Positions 46,836 to 55,548 of a DNA stretch of 64,000 nucleotides are shown one piece after another; position 1 is the first letter of the stretch; the number at the start of each line of letters is the position of its first letter. Below the pieces are notes generated by a model. The model was given only the letters and a program-made list of their open reading frames with translations. It was not told where the DNA came from and did no database searches. The stretch is taken from positions 532,501 to 596,500 of the forward strand of contig NZ_CP116902.1 of assembly GCF_028471905.1 (NCBI RefSeq). Direction: 5' to 3'. The DNA is from Aneurinibacillus uraniidurans. GTDB lineage: Bacteria > Bacillota > Bacilli > Aneurinibacillales > Aneurinibacillaceae. A program made the position numbers and the translations under genes.

Positions 46836-47684
46836 TCATCCTCTCCCGCGTCGTATGCGTGCTGCTGCAAAATGAAGTGGAGTAGCTATATACAGAAGTA
46901 TAATGATGGTTGCTGTCGCAATCCCAGCAGCGGAGTTAAACCACTGCTCCCAGTAGTAGAAGGCAGGGCCATAAATATAGCCATCCCCCCGCCAGAATAC
47001 GGAAGCAACTCGGACGGCTTCCACTGGATTCAGCACAAGTGCACCAGCCAGAACTGGCTGCTGTGCCGAAGTTGGAGCAAAAGGCAGGGCGACCATGAGA
47101 ACCATGCTGTATACATAAACAGAAACAAACCAGATTAGCAGGCTAGCTGCAACGGCACCAAGCCGACTTTGGACCCTTCCCCCGATCCAGAGACCAATCG
47201 CACTGCATATGCCGCACAGAGCAATCCCCATAGCGAGGAGTGGAAGTGTGTGTGAGACGGTAGCTCCAGGTAGAAGAAACAGACCGAGAAGCTGAGCAAT
47301 TCCAAAACCGACGAGCAATGTCAGCAGGAATGCACCGAATAGCCCGAAGAATTTGCCCAGGATATAGCAAGCTGGTGGCAATGGATATGTGCGCAAAAGT
47401 CCGGTCATGCCGTCGTTTCGTTCCGATGCAAGCGAAAGAGACGCAATGGTAAGACTCATAAGTGGCGCGAGCTGGAGCATGAGATTCATCTGGGATGCTG
47501 CCTGACGGGTGAAGCCGGACGCATCACCACCAGCGGGCATTAGGCGAGCTTCCCAGATCAGCATGAACATGTTCAGCAGAGCGAATAAGACAGCGAATGC
47601 TGCCAGCCAGCGGCTGTGCAGCAAGGTTCGCAGTTCATAAGCAGCAACGGCTGCTAGTTGTCGGAAAACAGTTGGCTGTTTCAT
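46836..47684 (-). CDS. nosY: ABC-2 type permease, NosY-like
   Basis: A 282-residue protein with six predicted spans, starting at ATG 47684, two bases after nosL. It has the NosY-type blocks LAPLMSLTIASLSLASERNDG, seen near 72-92, then PLPPACYILGKFFGLF, and LVLNPVEAVRVA near 215. Together with the adjacent ATPase it makes one ABC unit. Assignment to NosY rests on motif and neighbours. Confidence 0.78.
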   Translation of the reverse strand: MKQPTVFRQLAAVAAYELRTLLHSRWLAAFAVLFALLNMFMLIWEARLMPAGGDASGFTRQAASQMNLMLQLAPLMSLTIASLSLASERNDGMTGLLRTYPLPPACYILGKFFGLFGAFLLTLLVGFGIAQLLGLFLLPGATVSHTLPLLAMGIALCGICSAIGLWIGGRVQSRLGAVAASLLIWFVSVYVYSMVLMVALPFAPTSAQQPVLAGALVLNPVEAVRVASVFWRGDGYIYGPAFYYWEQWFNSAAGIATATIIILLYIATPLHFAAARIRRGRG

Positions 47685-47686
47685 TC

Positions 47687-48253
47687 TTATTGATGGGCCG
47701 GTTTCATATCGCTCTGCTGCATTTGGTGTTGTCCGGTTTCACCTTGTTTCATTTGACCGTGTTTCATGCCTTCCATCGGCATCATGTTGCCCTTGTCCAT
47801 TTTCCAGTCATGCTTTTGTAGGTCAGTATAACTCATTACCGTGCCTGTCCCTTTTTCTTTTATAAAAGCATTAGCTGCAGCAGTGTCTTTAAAAGCATGT
47901 ACGCCATAGCCCATTGGTGTCGGAACGGTACTTGCAAGCACATACGATGCATTTTCAAGCTTCAACCAGTCTTTAGATTGATTGTCTTGAACGAACTGAG
48001 CGGCAATTTTGTCTTCTTTATGTTCGCTTTCATATTTGTGAAGACAACCAAGGTCATCGAACTTTAAAGCTTTGCCGTCTTCTGTTACGTATTGGGCAGC
48101 ATAGCCGTTGTTTTTAATCGCCATATGGCATTGAGCGCATGTATCTACCTTTTCGTCAATCGGCTGCGGCTGTGCTTCTGCCTTTTGGCCGCAGGCTGCC
48201 AGGATCGCTACTAGACAGAAAGAAAGAATGCTTAGTAAGAATCGTTTTGTCAT
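47687..48253 (-). CDS. nosL: NosL-like copper lipoprotein
   Basis: A 188-residue lipoprotein: signal MTKRFLLSILSFCLVAILAAC with the lipobox LAAC at residue 21. The NosL domain has the copper-type motif DTCAQCHMAIKN near residue 37 and a DDLGCLHKY block near 66. The C-terminal ~35 residues are very Met/His-rich (GNMMPMEGMKHGQMKQ), suggesting extra copper binding; this tail is not typical of the core domain. NosL delivers Cu(I) to NosZ in denitrifiers. AAGGAGGAAC precedes ATG 48253. Confidence 0.9.
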   Translation of the reverse strand: MTKRFLLSILSFCLVAILAACGQKAEAQPQPIDEKVDTCAQCHMAIKNNGYAAQYVTEDGKALKFDDLGCLHKYESEHKEDKIAAQFVQDNQSKDWLKLENASYVLASTVPTPMGYGVHAFKDTAAANAFIKEKGTGTVMSYTDLQKHDWKMDKGNMMPMEGMKHGQMKQGETGQHQMQQSDMKPAHQ

Positions 48254-48285
48254 GTTTGTTCCTCCTTAGTATTGTAGGTAAAAAA

Positions 48286-49497
48286 TTATGAAGTGGTTGG
48301 TGGTAAAAGCAACGGGTAGTGATCGAATGTTCCATCGGCCCCGGTTAGCTGTTCGAGCAATTGTTGAAGCGGACTCGCATAAAAAATCGCCAGCAGCGGG
48401 TTCTGATCCATTGTCTTCAGCATGTCGTCTGCCATGCGGTATGGACTGTCTCCGATCTGGTCTCCATTTAGATCAAATCCACTGTAGTCATCCCAGTAGT
48501 TCCCTACTTTGTTCAAGCTCCATACATCCGCTGGCCATGTCGCTTTACCACCAATTGGGCGAACATTGCCTGTAAAAACATTGCGGGTTAGATGAGTATC
48601 CAGTACGTTGCCAACACGCTTGACGCCAATTGCGTTCTCTGCGATGCGATTGTTGCTGATGGTCACACCATCGGTCATGTCAAGCGCAAGTCCGATTGAG
48701 TTGCGTGTTAACTGGTTGTTGGTGACAGTTGCGCCGCGCGCATCATACAGAAACAGGGCATATCCCTGACTGTTGCGCTGACCGGAAAAAGTGTTCCCTA
48801 CGATTCGTGTGTTTTCCGCATCCATGACCATTGTCCCGATCGTACTATTCGTAGCTTGATTATGTTCCAACGTATTGCGGTCAGAGAACATGACGTGGTA
48901 GCCGTAGCGTGAGTTTGCTACAGAATTGTTGCGAACGATATTGTCATACGTACCGTCAAAATAAACACCGTCTTGCATGTCATACATGTGATTGTTTTCT
49001 AATATGTGTTTTCCTTTATTTGTTAACTGGATTCCGTTTCCCCGCTGAGGGAGTGGAATGTCGTTACGACCTTTGATGGTGTTAGACTCAGCTTTTGACC
49101 CGGTGCTATGATCAAAATGAATCCCAAACGCATCGGTCTGAATGGTATTGTTACGCAGGATGACGTGATTGCCCGAGACTTTGATTGCAGCGTCGAAATT
49201 GGCTACTGATTCTCCTGTCCCACGGATGGTCAGGCCCTGCACCGTTACGTTATCCGCTTCAATAAGGAGTACGCTTCCCTCGTGGTTGCCTTCTAGTACG
49301 GCACCTGGCTTAGCAAGAAGCGTGACAGGTTTGGTGATACGGATGGGTCCTTCATATGTGCCGGCGGGAAGTGTTACAGTATCTCCAGGCTTCGCGGATG
49401 CAAGCATGGAGGAAAGTGATGGTGCTGCCTGAGCGTGCACAGGTATTCCTGCAAGCAGGGCGCACATCATCAAGATAGCAAGCCAGTAGGTGCGAAT
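48286..49497 (-). CDS. nosD: NosD-like right-handed beta-helix protein, probable ATT start
   Basis: A ~403-residue secreted protein with repeated beta-helix rungs (ENHMYDMQDGVYFDGTYDNIVRNNS-type repeats, shown in part) over ~residues 65-330, as in NosD, the exported partner of NosFY. The first in-frame conventional start (TTG 49473) has no ribosome site and would give a signal peptide with no positive charge. Eight codons upstream, ATT 49497 sits 7 bases after CGGAGGAG, and the frame from there reads RTYWLAILMMCALLAGIPVHAQA, a normal signal peptide. ATT is a rare but known start codon. The ATG at 49506, inside the ribosome site, is out of frame. Confidence 0.82.
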   Translation of the reverse strand: MRTYWLAILMMCALLAGIPVHAQAAPSLSSMLASAKPGDTVTLPAGTYEGPIRITKPVTLLAKPGAVLEGNHEGSVLLIEADNVTVQGLTIRGTGESVANFDAAIKVSGNHVILRNNTIQTDAFGIHFDHSTGSKAESNTIKGRNDIPLPQRGNGIQLTNKGKHILENNHMYDMQDGVYFDGTYDNIVRNNSVANSRYGYHVMFSDRNTLEHNQATNSTIGTMVMDAENTRIVGNTFSGQRNSQGYALFLYDARGATVTNNQLTRNSIGLALDMTDGVTISNNRIAENAIGVKRVGNVLDTHLTRNVFTGNVRPIGGKATWPADVWSLNKVGNYWDDYSGFDLNGDQIGDSPYRMADDMLKTMDQNPLLAIFYASPLQQLLEQLTGADGTFDHYPLLLPPTTS

Positions 49498-49572
49498 ACG
49501 GCATCTCCTCCGTTCATCATGTGAATTCGTTTACAAGCATACCAGAGTGCAGTGAGAAGCAGGTGAAAAAAA

Positions 49573-49590
49573 TGTGAGGAATTTTTCACA
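49573..49590 (-). promoter_or_regulatory. Inverted repeat upstream of nosD
   Basis: TGTGA-N8-TCACA, ~75 bases before the nosD start. It resembles the FNR/CRP site TGTGA-N6-TCACA but with two extra central bases, so FNR control is doubtful. Confidence 0.35.
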
Positions 49591-49657
49591 AAATGACGCT
49601 GCATTTATGATGTGATAAGATGGCTGGTATTATAGGAAGAAAAGGGAGGAATCGGAT

Positions 49658-50953
49658 ATGAGAATGGTTGATATCATTGAAAAGAAGCGAGATGGAGGCG
49701 AGCTCAGTCCGGGCGAGATCGAGTTCGCAATCAGTGGCTATACACGCGGCGAAATACCGGATTATCAGATGGCTGCCCTAGCGATGGCGATTTTTTTTCA
49801 AGATATGACTTCGACAGAGCGGGCTGAACTGACGATGGCGATGGTACGCTCGGGGGATCAGATTGATCTATCCGGCATTGAAGGCATTAAGGTCGATAAG
49901 CATAGCACAGGGGGAGTCGGGGATACAACTACGCTTGTTCTGGCTCCGCTTGTCGCATCGGTCGGTGTTCCGGTGGCGAAAATGTCTGGACGCGGTCTCG
50001 GGCATACTGGTGGTACAATTGACAAGCTTGAATCCATTCCTGGTTTTCATGTGGAAATTGACAACGTTACGTTTAACGATCTCGTAAATCGTAATAAGGT
50101 GGCAGTCGTTGGACAGAGCGGGAATTTGACACCAGCTGATAAAAAACTGTATGCACTGCGCGATGTGACGGCAACAGTCAGTTCGATTCCACTGATCGCA
50201 AGCTCCATTATGAGTAAAAAAATCGCATCCGGGGCAGATGCAATTGTGCTTGATGTGAAAACAGGAAGCGGAGCGTTCATGAAAGACATCGAGGCGGCGA
50301 GAGAGCTGGCCCGTGCGATGGTGGAAATCGGTAATAATGTAGGGCGTCGTACGGTAGCCATCCTGTCTGATATGAGCCAGCCGCTCGGCTATGCGGTCGG
50401 TAATGCGCTGGAAGTAAAAGAGGCGATCGACACGCTGCGCGGTCAGGGGCCAAAAGATTTGGAAGAACTGTGTCTCGTGCTTGGTAGTGAGATGGTGTAT
50501 CTCGGCGGGAAAGCAGATAGTCCAGAAGCGGCTCGTGCCATGCTTTTGGAATCGATTCGGAGCGGCAGAGCGCTTGAGACATTCCGAACGTTTATTTGTG
50601 CCCAAGGAGGAGACCCGTCTATAATTGAGCATCTAGATCAATTGCCAACAGCTTCTTATCAGATTGAGGTTAAAGCAGAGGAAGGCGGATATGTTTCATC
50701 CATTCAGGCAGATGCGATCGGGACAGCTGCGATGCTGCTCGGAGCGGGACGTGCTACGAAAGATTCTGTGATTGATCTGGCGGTCGGCATTGTACTGGTA
50801 AAAAAAGTTGGGGATTCTGTCGCACAGGGCGATACGCTGGCGCTACTTCACAGCAATACGCAGCAGATAGAAGAAGTAGTGCGGCGTGTGCAGGAGGCGT
50901 ATGCAATCAGTCCGCAAAAAGTATCCACCCCTTCACTATTGTACAAGTTGTGA
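49658..50953 (+). CDS. pdp: Pyrimidine-nucleoside phosphorylase
   Basis: A 431-residue enzyme that splits uridine, thymidine and deoxyuridine with phosphate into base and sugar-1-phosphate. The family signature [16 protein letters not shown] is near residue 79, and phosphate-site stretch [17 protein letters not shown] near 108. The C-terminal PYNP domain follows from ~345 ([20 protein letters not shown]). AAAGGGAGGAATC precedes ATG 49658. No deoC, cdd or nupC genes are adjacent. Confidence 0.96.
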   Translation: MRMVDIIEKKRDGGELSPGEIEFAISGYTRGEIPDYQMAALAMAIFFQDMTSTERAELTMAMVRSGDQIDLSGIEGIKVDKHSTGGVGDTTTLVLAPLVASVGVPVAKMSGRGLGHTGGTIDKLESIPGFHVEIDNVTFNDLVNRNKVAVVGQSGNLTPADKKLYALRDVTATVSSIPLIASSIMSKKIASGADAIVLDVKTGSGAFMKDIEAARELARAMVEIGNNVGRRTVAILSDMSQPLGYAVGNALEVKEAIDTLRGQGPKDLEELCLVLGSEMVYLGGKADSPEAARAMLLESIRSGRALETFRTFICAQGGDPSIIEHLDQLPTASYQIEVKAEEGGYVSSIQADAIGTAAMLLGAGRATKDSVIDLAVGIVLVKKVGDSVAQGDTLALLHSNTQQIEEVVRRVQEAYAISPQKVSTPSLLYKL

Positions 50954-51084
50954 AATGCAAGCAAATAAATCGAACAATATACAAAAAATCCGGAAACGGA
51001 CAGGAATTTACGTGAATTTTATGCTATAGTTTAAATCATTATAGGGAGTTAGTTAAGAGGGTTTAGAAATTTCTTTAGGGGGTT

Positions 51085-52074
51085 ATGGGTTTGACAATTC
51101 CATCATTAAAAATTGCACATATGACAGCGTCGGTTCCGGTTATGCAGGGAGGCATGGGGGTTAAGATCTCGCTGAGTAATCTGGCCGCTGCCGTAGCGAA
51201 TGCGGGAGGGATCGGGATTATCTCGGGAACCGGCATTCCAATCGAGGAAATGAGAGCCCATATCCGCCGTGCACGTGAATTGACAAATGGAAAGGGATAC
51301 ATTGGAGTTAACGTTCTGTTTGCGATGAATCATTTTCCGGAGACAATCAAAGCCGCGATGGAAGAAAAAGTGGATTTTGTTATTTCCGGTGCTGGTTTTT
51401 CTCGTGATATGTATGCCTGGGGCCGTGAATATGGTGTCCCAGTTATCTCGATTGTATCATCGGCTAAGCTGGCTAAGCTGGCGGAGCGCCTTGGCGCTGC
51501 TGCGATTGTAGTCGAAGGATTTGAAGCGGGTGGACACTTAGGTACAGACCGTCCGTTGTTTGATATTCTTCCAGAAGTCATTGAAGCGGTTAACGTTCCG
51601 GTTATTGCGGCAGGCGGGATTATGACAGGCTATGATATTGACCGCGCCCTTCGTATGGGAGCTGCCGGTGTGCAGATGGGTACTCGTTTTGTAGCGAGCG
51701 TAGAATGTGATGCGCCAGACGTATTTAAGCAGAAATACGTTGAAACAACAGAAGATACAGAAGTTGTGCTTGTGAAAACAACCGTGGGCTTACATGGTCG
51801 AGCGATTCGGAATGCATTTACGGATTCGATTAGCGGGGATAACAAGCTCAAAATTGATAAATGTCATGACTGTTTGAAACATTGTTCGTATCGCTTTTGT
51901 ACACTCGATTCCTTGCTGAGATCTGTTGAAGGCGATGTAGATACCGGACTTGTATTCTCGGGTGCTCGTGTGCAGGAGATTAAGGAAATTCTTCCGGTGC
52001 AGACGATTATCGATAACTTAGTACGGGAATATGAAGACGCACAGCAACAACAGGAAATTGCGGTGAATAATTAA
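51085..52074 (+). CDS. Nitronate monooxygenase family flavoprotein
   Basis: A 329-residue TIM-barrel FMN protein of the nitropropane-dioxygenase family. VPVMQGGMGVKISLSNLAAAV lies near residues 18-38, GIGIISGTG near 43, the FMN phosphate loop PVIAAGGIMTGYDIDRAL near 172 and VQMGTRFVAS near 197. The His of VVEGFEAGGHLGTD, the usual catalytic base region, is near 148. The C-terminal 75 residues carry six Cys (CHDCLKHCSYRFC), an addition I do not know from classic enzymes; they could bind a metal or Fe-S cluster. TTAGGGGG precedes ATG 51085. Confidence 0.85.
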   Translation: MGLTIPSLKIAHMTASVPVMQGGMGVKISLSNLAAAVANAGGIGIISGTGIPIEEMRAHIRRARELTNGKGYIGVNVLFAMNHFPETIKAAMEEKVDFVISGAGFSRDMYAWGREYGVPVISIVSSAKLAKLAERLGAAAIVVEGFEAGGHLGTDRPLFDILPEVIEAVNVPVIAAGGIMTGYDIDRALRMGAAGVQMGTRFVASVECDAPDVFKQKYVETTEDTEVVLVKTTVGLHGRAIRNAFTDSISGDNKLKIDKCHDCLKHCSYRFCTLDSLLRSVEGDVDTGLVFSGARVQEIKEILPVQTIIDNLVREYEDAQQQQEIAVNN

Positions 52075-52077
52075 AAC

Positions 52078-52115
52078 AATAAGGCAGTTATTCCATTGGG
52101 GATAACTGCCTTATT
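52078..52115 (+). terminator. Terminator after the flavoprotein gene
   Basis: AATAAGGCAGTTAT pairs with ATAACTGCCTTATT; the structure is near-symmetric and may act in both directions. Confidence 0.85.
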
Positions 52116-52152
52116 CTGTTTGGCGAGAAAGTATCTTTTCACAAATTGACAC

Positions 52153-52188
52153 ACAAACAACCGACCTGCATTGCGGTCGGTTGTTTGT
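52153..52188 (-). terminator. Terminator of the L,D-transpeptidase gene
   Basis: ACAAACAACCGACC pairs perfectly with GGTCGGTTGTTTGT across an 8-base loop, with T-rich flank on the minus strand. Confidence 0.85.
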
Positions 52189-52197
52189 ATTGTGCTT

Positions 52198-52533
52198 CTA
52201 CTGGGCTCGAATCGTGACTTGTGTACCGATTGGAACGATGGCTGCAAGCTGTAATACGTCGTTGTTGTACATGCGGATGCAGCCATGGGATACGAGGTGC
52301 CCGATTGACCACGGGGCATTTGTCCCATGGATGCCGTAATGCGGACGGCTGAGCCCCATCCACATCGCCCCGAATGGGCCTCCAGGGTTGGGAGCTTTGT
52401 TGATGATTGTGTATACACCAAGCGGCGTCGCTGTCAGGATTTTGCCGAGTCCTACCGGATAGGAGCGGATTACTTTGTTGTCTTGTAGGAGATGAAGTTG
52501 TCTTTGTTGCAAGGATATGATAATTGAGTACAT
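52198..52533 (-). CDS. L,D-transpeptidase (YkuD fold)
   Basis: A 111-residue enzyme made of a single YkuD domain. ATG 52533 is chosen because AGGTGAGAC lies just upstream; the longer frame adds nine residues without a site. The catalytic block is [13 protein letters not shown] (near 74) and [12 protein letters not shown] (near 90), with active Cys in SHGCIRM. It lacks signal peptide and LysM, like the short YkuD enzymes of spore formers. It should crosslink peptidoglycan or a spore-wall peptide. A second family member is cut by the right window edge. Confidence 0.9.
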   Translation of the reverse strand: MYSIIISLQQRQLHLLQDNKVIRSYPVGLGKILTATPLGVYTIINKAPNPGGPFGAMWMGLSRPHYGIHGTNAPWSIGHLVSHGCIRMYNNDVLQLAAIVPIGTQVTIRAQ

Positions 52534-52625
52534 ATGTCTCACCTGGATTATCGTATTCATGCAGGAAGTGCTGTGCTCCTACGAACTATTCCTTGGTGTA
52601 GTAGGTTTTCCAAAAGTGTGGTGGA

Positions 52626-52831
52626 GGAGCGGGATCAGGCGGGGCCTCGTCACTTCAGTATGCTTACAAAGAAGCGATGACTGTCCGCTCCAGGTGCCAG
52701 GCGAACTCGCCCACAAAAGAGGACCCACGATGTATTTGCATCGAAGCATTGTGGGCAAAAATCCGTTCACCTGGCCCCTTCCGCTGGGGAGTCGCATACA
52801 GGCGTTCCGTTGCCCCGCCCAATCCCGCTCC
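52626..52831 (-). ncRNA. Structured RNA candidate, 6S-like architecture
   Basis: A GC-rich ~206-base element with no gene. A ~20-bp closing stem pairs GGAGCGGGAT (52831 downward) and GGGCGGGGC with GCCCCGCC and ATCCCGCTCC (to 52626). A large central bubble follows, with a small hairpin on its 3' side (CAGTCATCGCTT with AAGCATACTG), then a terminal rod (CCAGGTG with CACCTGG; GCCCACAA with TTGTGGGC; GATGCAAATACATC tip). Length and plan fit bacterial 6S RNA, the RNA polymerase regulator. On the minus strand TTGCTT-N18-TATGCT abuts the 5' end as a promoter. I cannot prove 6S identity by sequence alone. Confidence 0.55.
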
Positions 52832-52886
52832 TAGCATACTTTGGTTAAACACTATCAAGCAATATCAAGAAGCAGCCTCTTTTGAT

Positions 52887-53801
52887 TTAGGTCGTAAGCT
52901 TTTGCTTTGAGCCCATCGTTTTTTGCCAAGTGTAATAATTGGTCAGGAATACCCCTGCAAGCACGACAGCTGCTCCGACAAGTGTGAATCCATGAACGGT
53001 TTCACCGAGCAGGAGATAGCCGACGATCACAGCGATTACCGGTGATACGTACGTCCATGTAGCAGGAAATAGCGGATTCGTAACTTTTACGAGCCAGTAA
53101 TAAATGCTTGAGGCAATCAGAGAGCCAAATACAATCATATACAGAAGCGGTAGAATAGCTTCTAGTGTGAGTCCAGTTGATGGAAGTGGATGGGGTTCGA
53201 ACCAGAATGAAAGAATAAAAAGAAACAAACTTCCTGAGAGCATCTGAACCCCGTTCATAACGGCGGGTGAAACACCGCGATCAATTACATGCCGAGCTTG
53301 CACAGTACCGAGTGCATAAAAAAACTCAGCGATCAAAATAATGACAACACCAATCAACCATTGCTTCGTTACGACCATACCTTTTGCAAGTTCAGGCCAT
53401 ACAATAAGAGCGACACCGACAAATCCGAGCAGCATACCGAGTTTCTCCACTTGCGGCACCTTTTTGCGATACACCATAACAGTTGTGATGGTTACCATAA
53501 GAGGAGTAGAGGCAGCAAGCAGAGCAGTGAAGCTCGAGGAGACGAATTGTTCTGCCCAGTAGACAGCAGCAAATTCAATTCCTGTCATGCATAGCCCAAC
53601 AGATGCCATCTCAAGATAGTCGCGCAGGCGGGACGGGAAGCGCTGGCGTCTGAACAATAAAAATAGCAGGATGAGCAGAGATGCCGTGGCAAAACGCGCT
53701 CCAGCGTACCAGAACGGTGAAAATCCAGCATTTAGCCCCAGCTTAATTCCGAGAAATGTAGTGCCATAAATGAGGCACATTAGTAGATAAGCAAACAACA
53801 T
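52887..53801 (-). CDS. EamA-family (DMT) transporter
   Basis: A 304-residue membrane protein with ten predicted spans and two EamA repeats (the first starts YLLMCLIYGTTFLGIKLGL, the second TYVSPVIAVIVGYLLLGE near residue 245). Such carriers export amino acids, nucleosides or metabolites; no substrate can be read. AAGGAGAGGAT precedes ATG 53801. It is divergent from the MocR-type regulator, 110 bases away, the usual layout for a transporter and its regulator. Confidence 0.9.
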   Translation of the reverse strand: MLFAYLLMCLIYGTTFLGIKLGLNAGFSPFWYAGARFATASLLILLFLLFRRQRFPSRLRDYLEMASVGLCMTGIEFAAVYWAEQFVSSSFTALLAASTPLMVTITTVMVYRKKVPQVEKLGMLLGFVGVALIVWPELAKGMVVTKQWLIGVVIILIAEFFYALGTVQARHVIDRGVSPAVMNGVQMLSGSLFLFILSFWFEPHPLPSTGLTLEAILPLLYMIVFGSLIASSIYYWLVKVTNPLFPATWTYVSPVIAVIVGYLLLGETVHGFTLVGAAVVLAGVFLTNYYTWQKTMGSKQKLTT

Positions 53802-53911
53802 CGTATCCTCTCCTTGTTTAAAAAAACATTGTATATATGTTGGATCTACTATACGATGAGTGTGACCATAACAGTAAACGGTACACTATAACACTTTTGG
53901 GGGAGAGAAGG

Positions 53912-55402
53912 ATGCATATTGATCTGGATCGGAAATCAGGCATTCCGCTTACTGAACAAATTCGGCAGTCCATTGCCGATCGTATCCGCTGTGGACTGCT
54001 TGTGCCTGGTGTACGTCTGCCTTCCGTACGAAAGCTTGCAGCAGAGCTTTCCGTCAGTCTTGTCACAGCTGTTCAGGCATATGAGCGGCTTGAGCAGGAT
54101 GGATTGATTATCAGACAGCAAGGAAGGGGAACGTATGTATATCAAGATGGGACAGAGGCAGAGGGGGAAGCGCAGACGGATTGGCAGTTGTCGATTATGG
54201 ACTATGTGCCGCGTGCCCGGTTCTGGCAGCACCATCATCTACAGTCTTCCGTTGTTCCATCTGTGCAGCTCAAACTGTCGGCAGCAGAAATTAATCGGGA
54301 GCTGTTTCCGATTGGGGAGATGGCAGAAGAATTATATCAATTGATTCAGAAAGAGCCGTGGATTACAAGCGAATACGGTCCGATTCAAGGCGATGCCCAA
54401 CTGCGGGGAGCGATTGCTGGGTATTTGCATCGTCATCATGGGATACGAGTTACGAAGGAAGAAATGCTTGTGACGAATGGCTCCCAGCAGGGGATTGATA
54501 TTGTGGCCCGGACATTTGTCGGGCCGGGGGATGTAGTGGCGGTTGAAGCTCCTACCTATATGGCTGCCATTGATGTATTTCGTGGGCGAGGGGCGACCAT
54601 TCTGTCTGTTCCGGTAGATGAGGAAGGGATGCGGGTTGACTTATTGACTGCCATGTGCGATGTACGTCCACCTAAGCTAATTTATACAACACCATCGTTT
54701 CATAATCCAACAGGTAGCGTGTTAAGCATGCGTCGTCGAAAGCAGCTGCTCGATCTGGCACAGAGTTATAATTGTCTGATTGCAGAAGATGATGCATTCA
54801 GTGATATGTATTTCAGCCAGGCTCCACCTCCATCGCTTAAAAGTATGGATCAGAGCGGGCATGTCATTTACCTTAAAAGCTTCAGTAAGCTTCTCTCGCC
54901 TGGTGCACGGGTCGCCATCGCCGCTGCGACTGGAAGTGTACTGACGCGTCTCGTTAGCTCGAAGGCAATTACAGATTTGGGGACCCCGCTTTTGACGCAG
55001 AAGGCGATGTTACCTTTTTTTCAGAAAGGTCGTATAGAAGCGCATCTCGTACGCATGCGTGCACGTCTCTATGAGAAACGGAATATTGTGTTGAATACAT
55101 TGAAGCGCTATGCTCCACCTGGCGTGACATGGACGAAGCCGATGGGCGGGCTTAATCTATGGGTGAGTGTTCCTCCGCGTATTCAGACGGATATCGTACT
55201 CGGAGAAGCACTCAGGCGTGGGGTTACCTTTTTGCCGGGTTCTGTGTTTTATGCGGGAGAGCCGGAGAATCATCATTTGCGGATTGTCTTTTCCTATTTG
55301 CCCGACGATCAATTGCAGGAAGCTGTTCAAATATTATGTGAGGTGCTAGCTCAGGCTATCGAGCAAAAAAAAGAGGAATATCGCATAAATCCGCTTGTTT
55401 AA
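53912..55402 (+). CDS. MocR-type GntR regulator with aminotransferase domain
   Basis: A 496-residue PLP-dependent transcription factor. ATG 53912 follows GGGGGAGAGAAGG; the longer frame begins inside the divergent promoter region. The GntR winged helix is at residues ~1-75 (PLTEQIRQSIADRI, LPSVRKLAAELSVS). The class I aminotransferase-like domain spans ~120-480, with PLP Lys in VIYLKSFSKLLSPGARV near 330 and NPTGSV near 267. It probably controls the divergent EamA gene in response to an amino compound (inference from layout). Confidence 0.92.
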   Translation: MHIDLDRKSGIPLTEQIRQSIADRIRCGLLVPGVRLPSVRKLAAELSVSLVTAVQAYERLEQDGLIIRQQGRGTYVYQDGTEAEGEAQTDWQLSIMDYVPRARFWQHHHLQSSVVPSVQLKLSAAEINRELFPIGEMAEELYQLIQKEPWITSEYGPIQGDAQLRGAIAGYLHRHHGIRVTKEEMLVTNGSQQGIDIVARTFVGPGDVVAVEAPTYMAAIDVFRGRGATILSVPVDEEGMRVDLLTAMCDVRPPKLIYTTPSFHNPTGSVLSMRRRKQLLDLAQSYNCLIAEDDAFSDMYFSQAPPPSLKSMDQSGHVIYLKSFSKLLSPGARVAIAAATGSVLTRLVSSKAITDLGTPLLTQKAMLPFFQKGRIEAHLVRMRARLYEKRNIVLNTLKRYAPPGVTWTKPMGGLNLWVSVPPRIQTDIVLGEALRRGVTFLPGSVFYAGEPENHHLRIVFSYLPDDQLQEAVQILCEVLAQAIEQKKEEYRINPLV

Positions 55403-55548
55403 GAATTTTTTGAATAGATTTCGACAGTTTGGAAACATATATCCATTGTTTCATTTGTCTGAACACGGTAAAATTGCATACTTGGATGGTATTATAAAAT
55501 GTGTCTATATAGTGAAAAATCGCTTGCTTGATGGGAGATGTTATCATC

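Noticed and set aside
49573-49590. FNR site upstream of nosD
   Set aside because: The half-sites fit, but the spacing is 8 instead of 6, so it is listed only as an inverted repeat.
52517-52910. Overlapping small frames on both strands near 52.6-52.9 kb
   Set aside because: They overlap in many frames because of the GC-rich stem structure. An RNA gene explains the region better than a protein.
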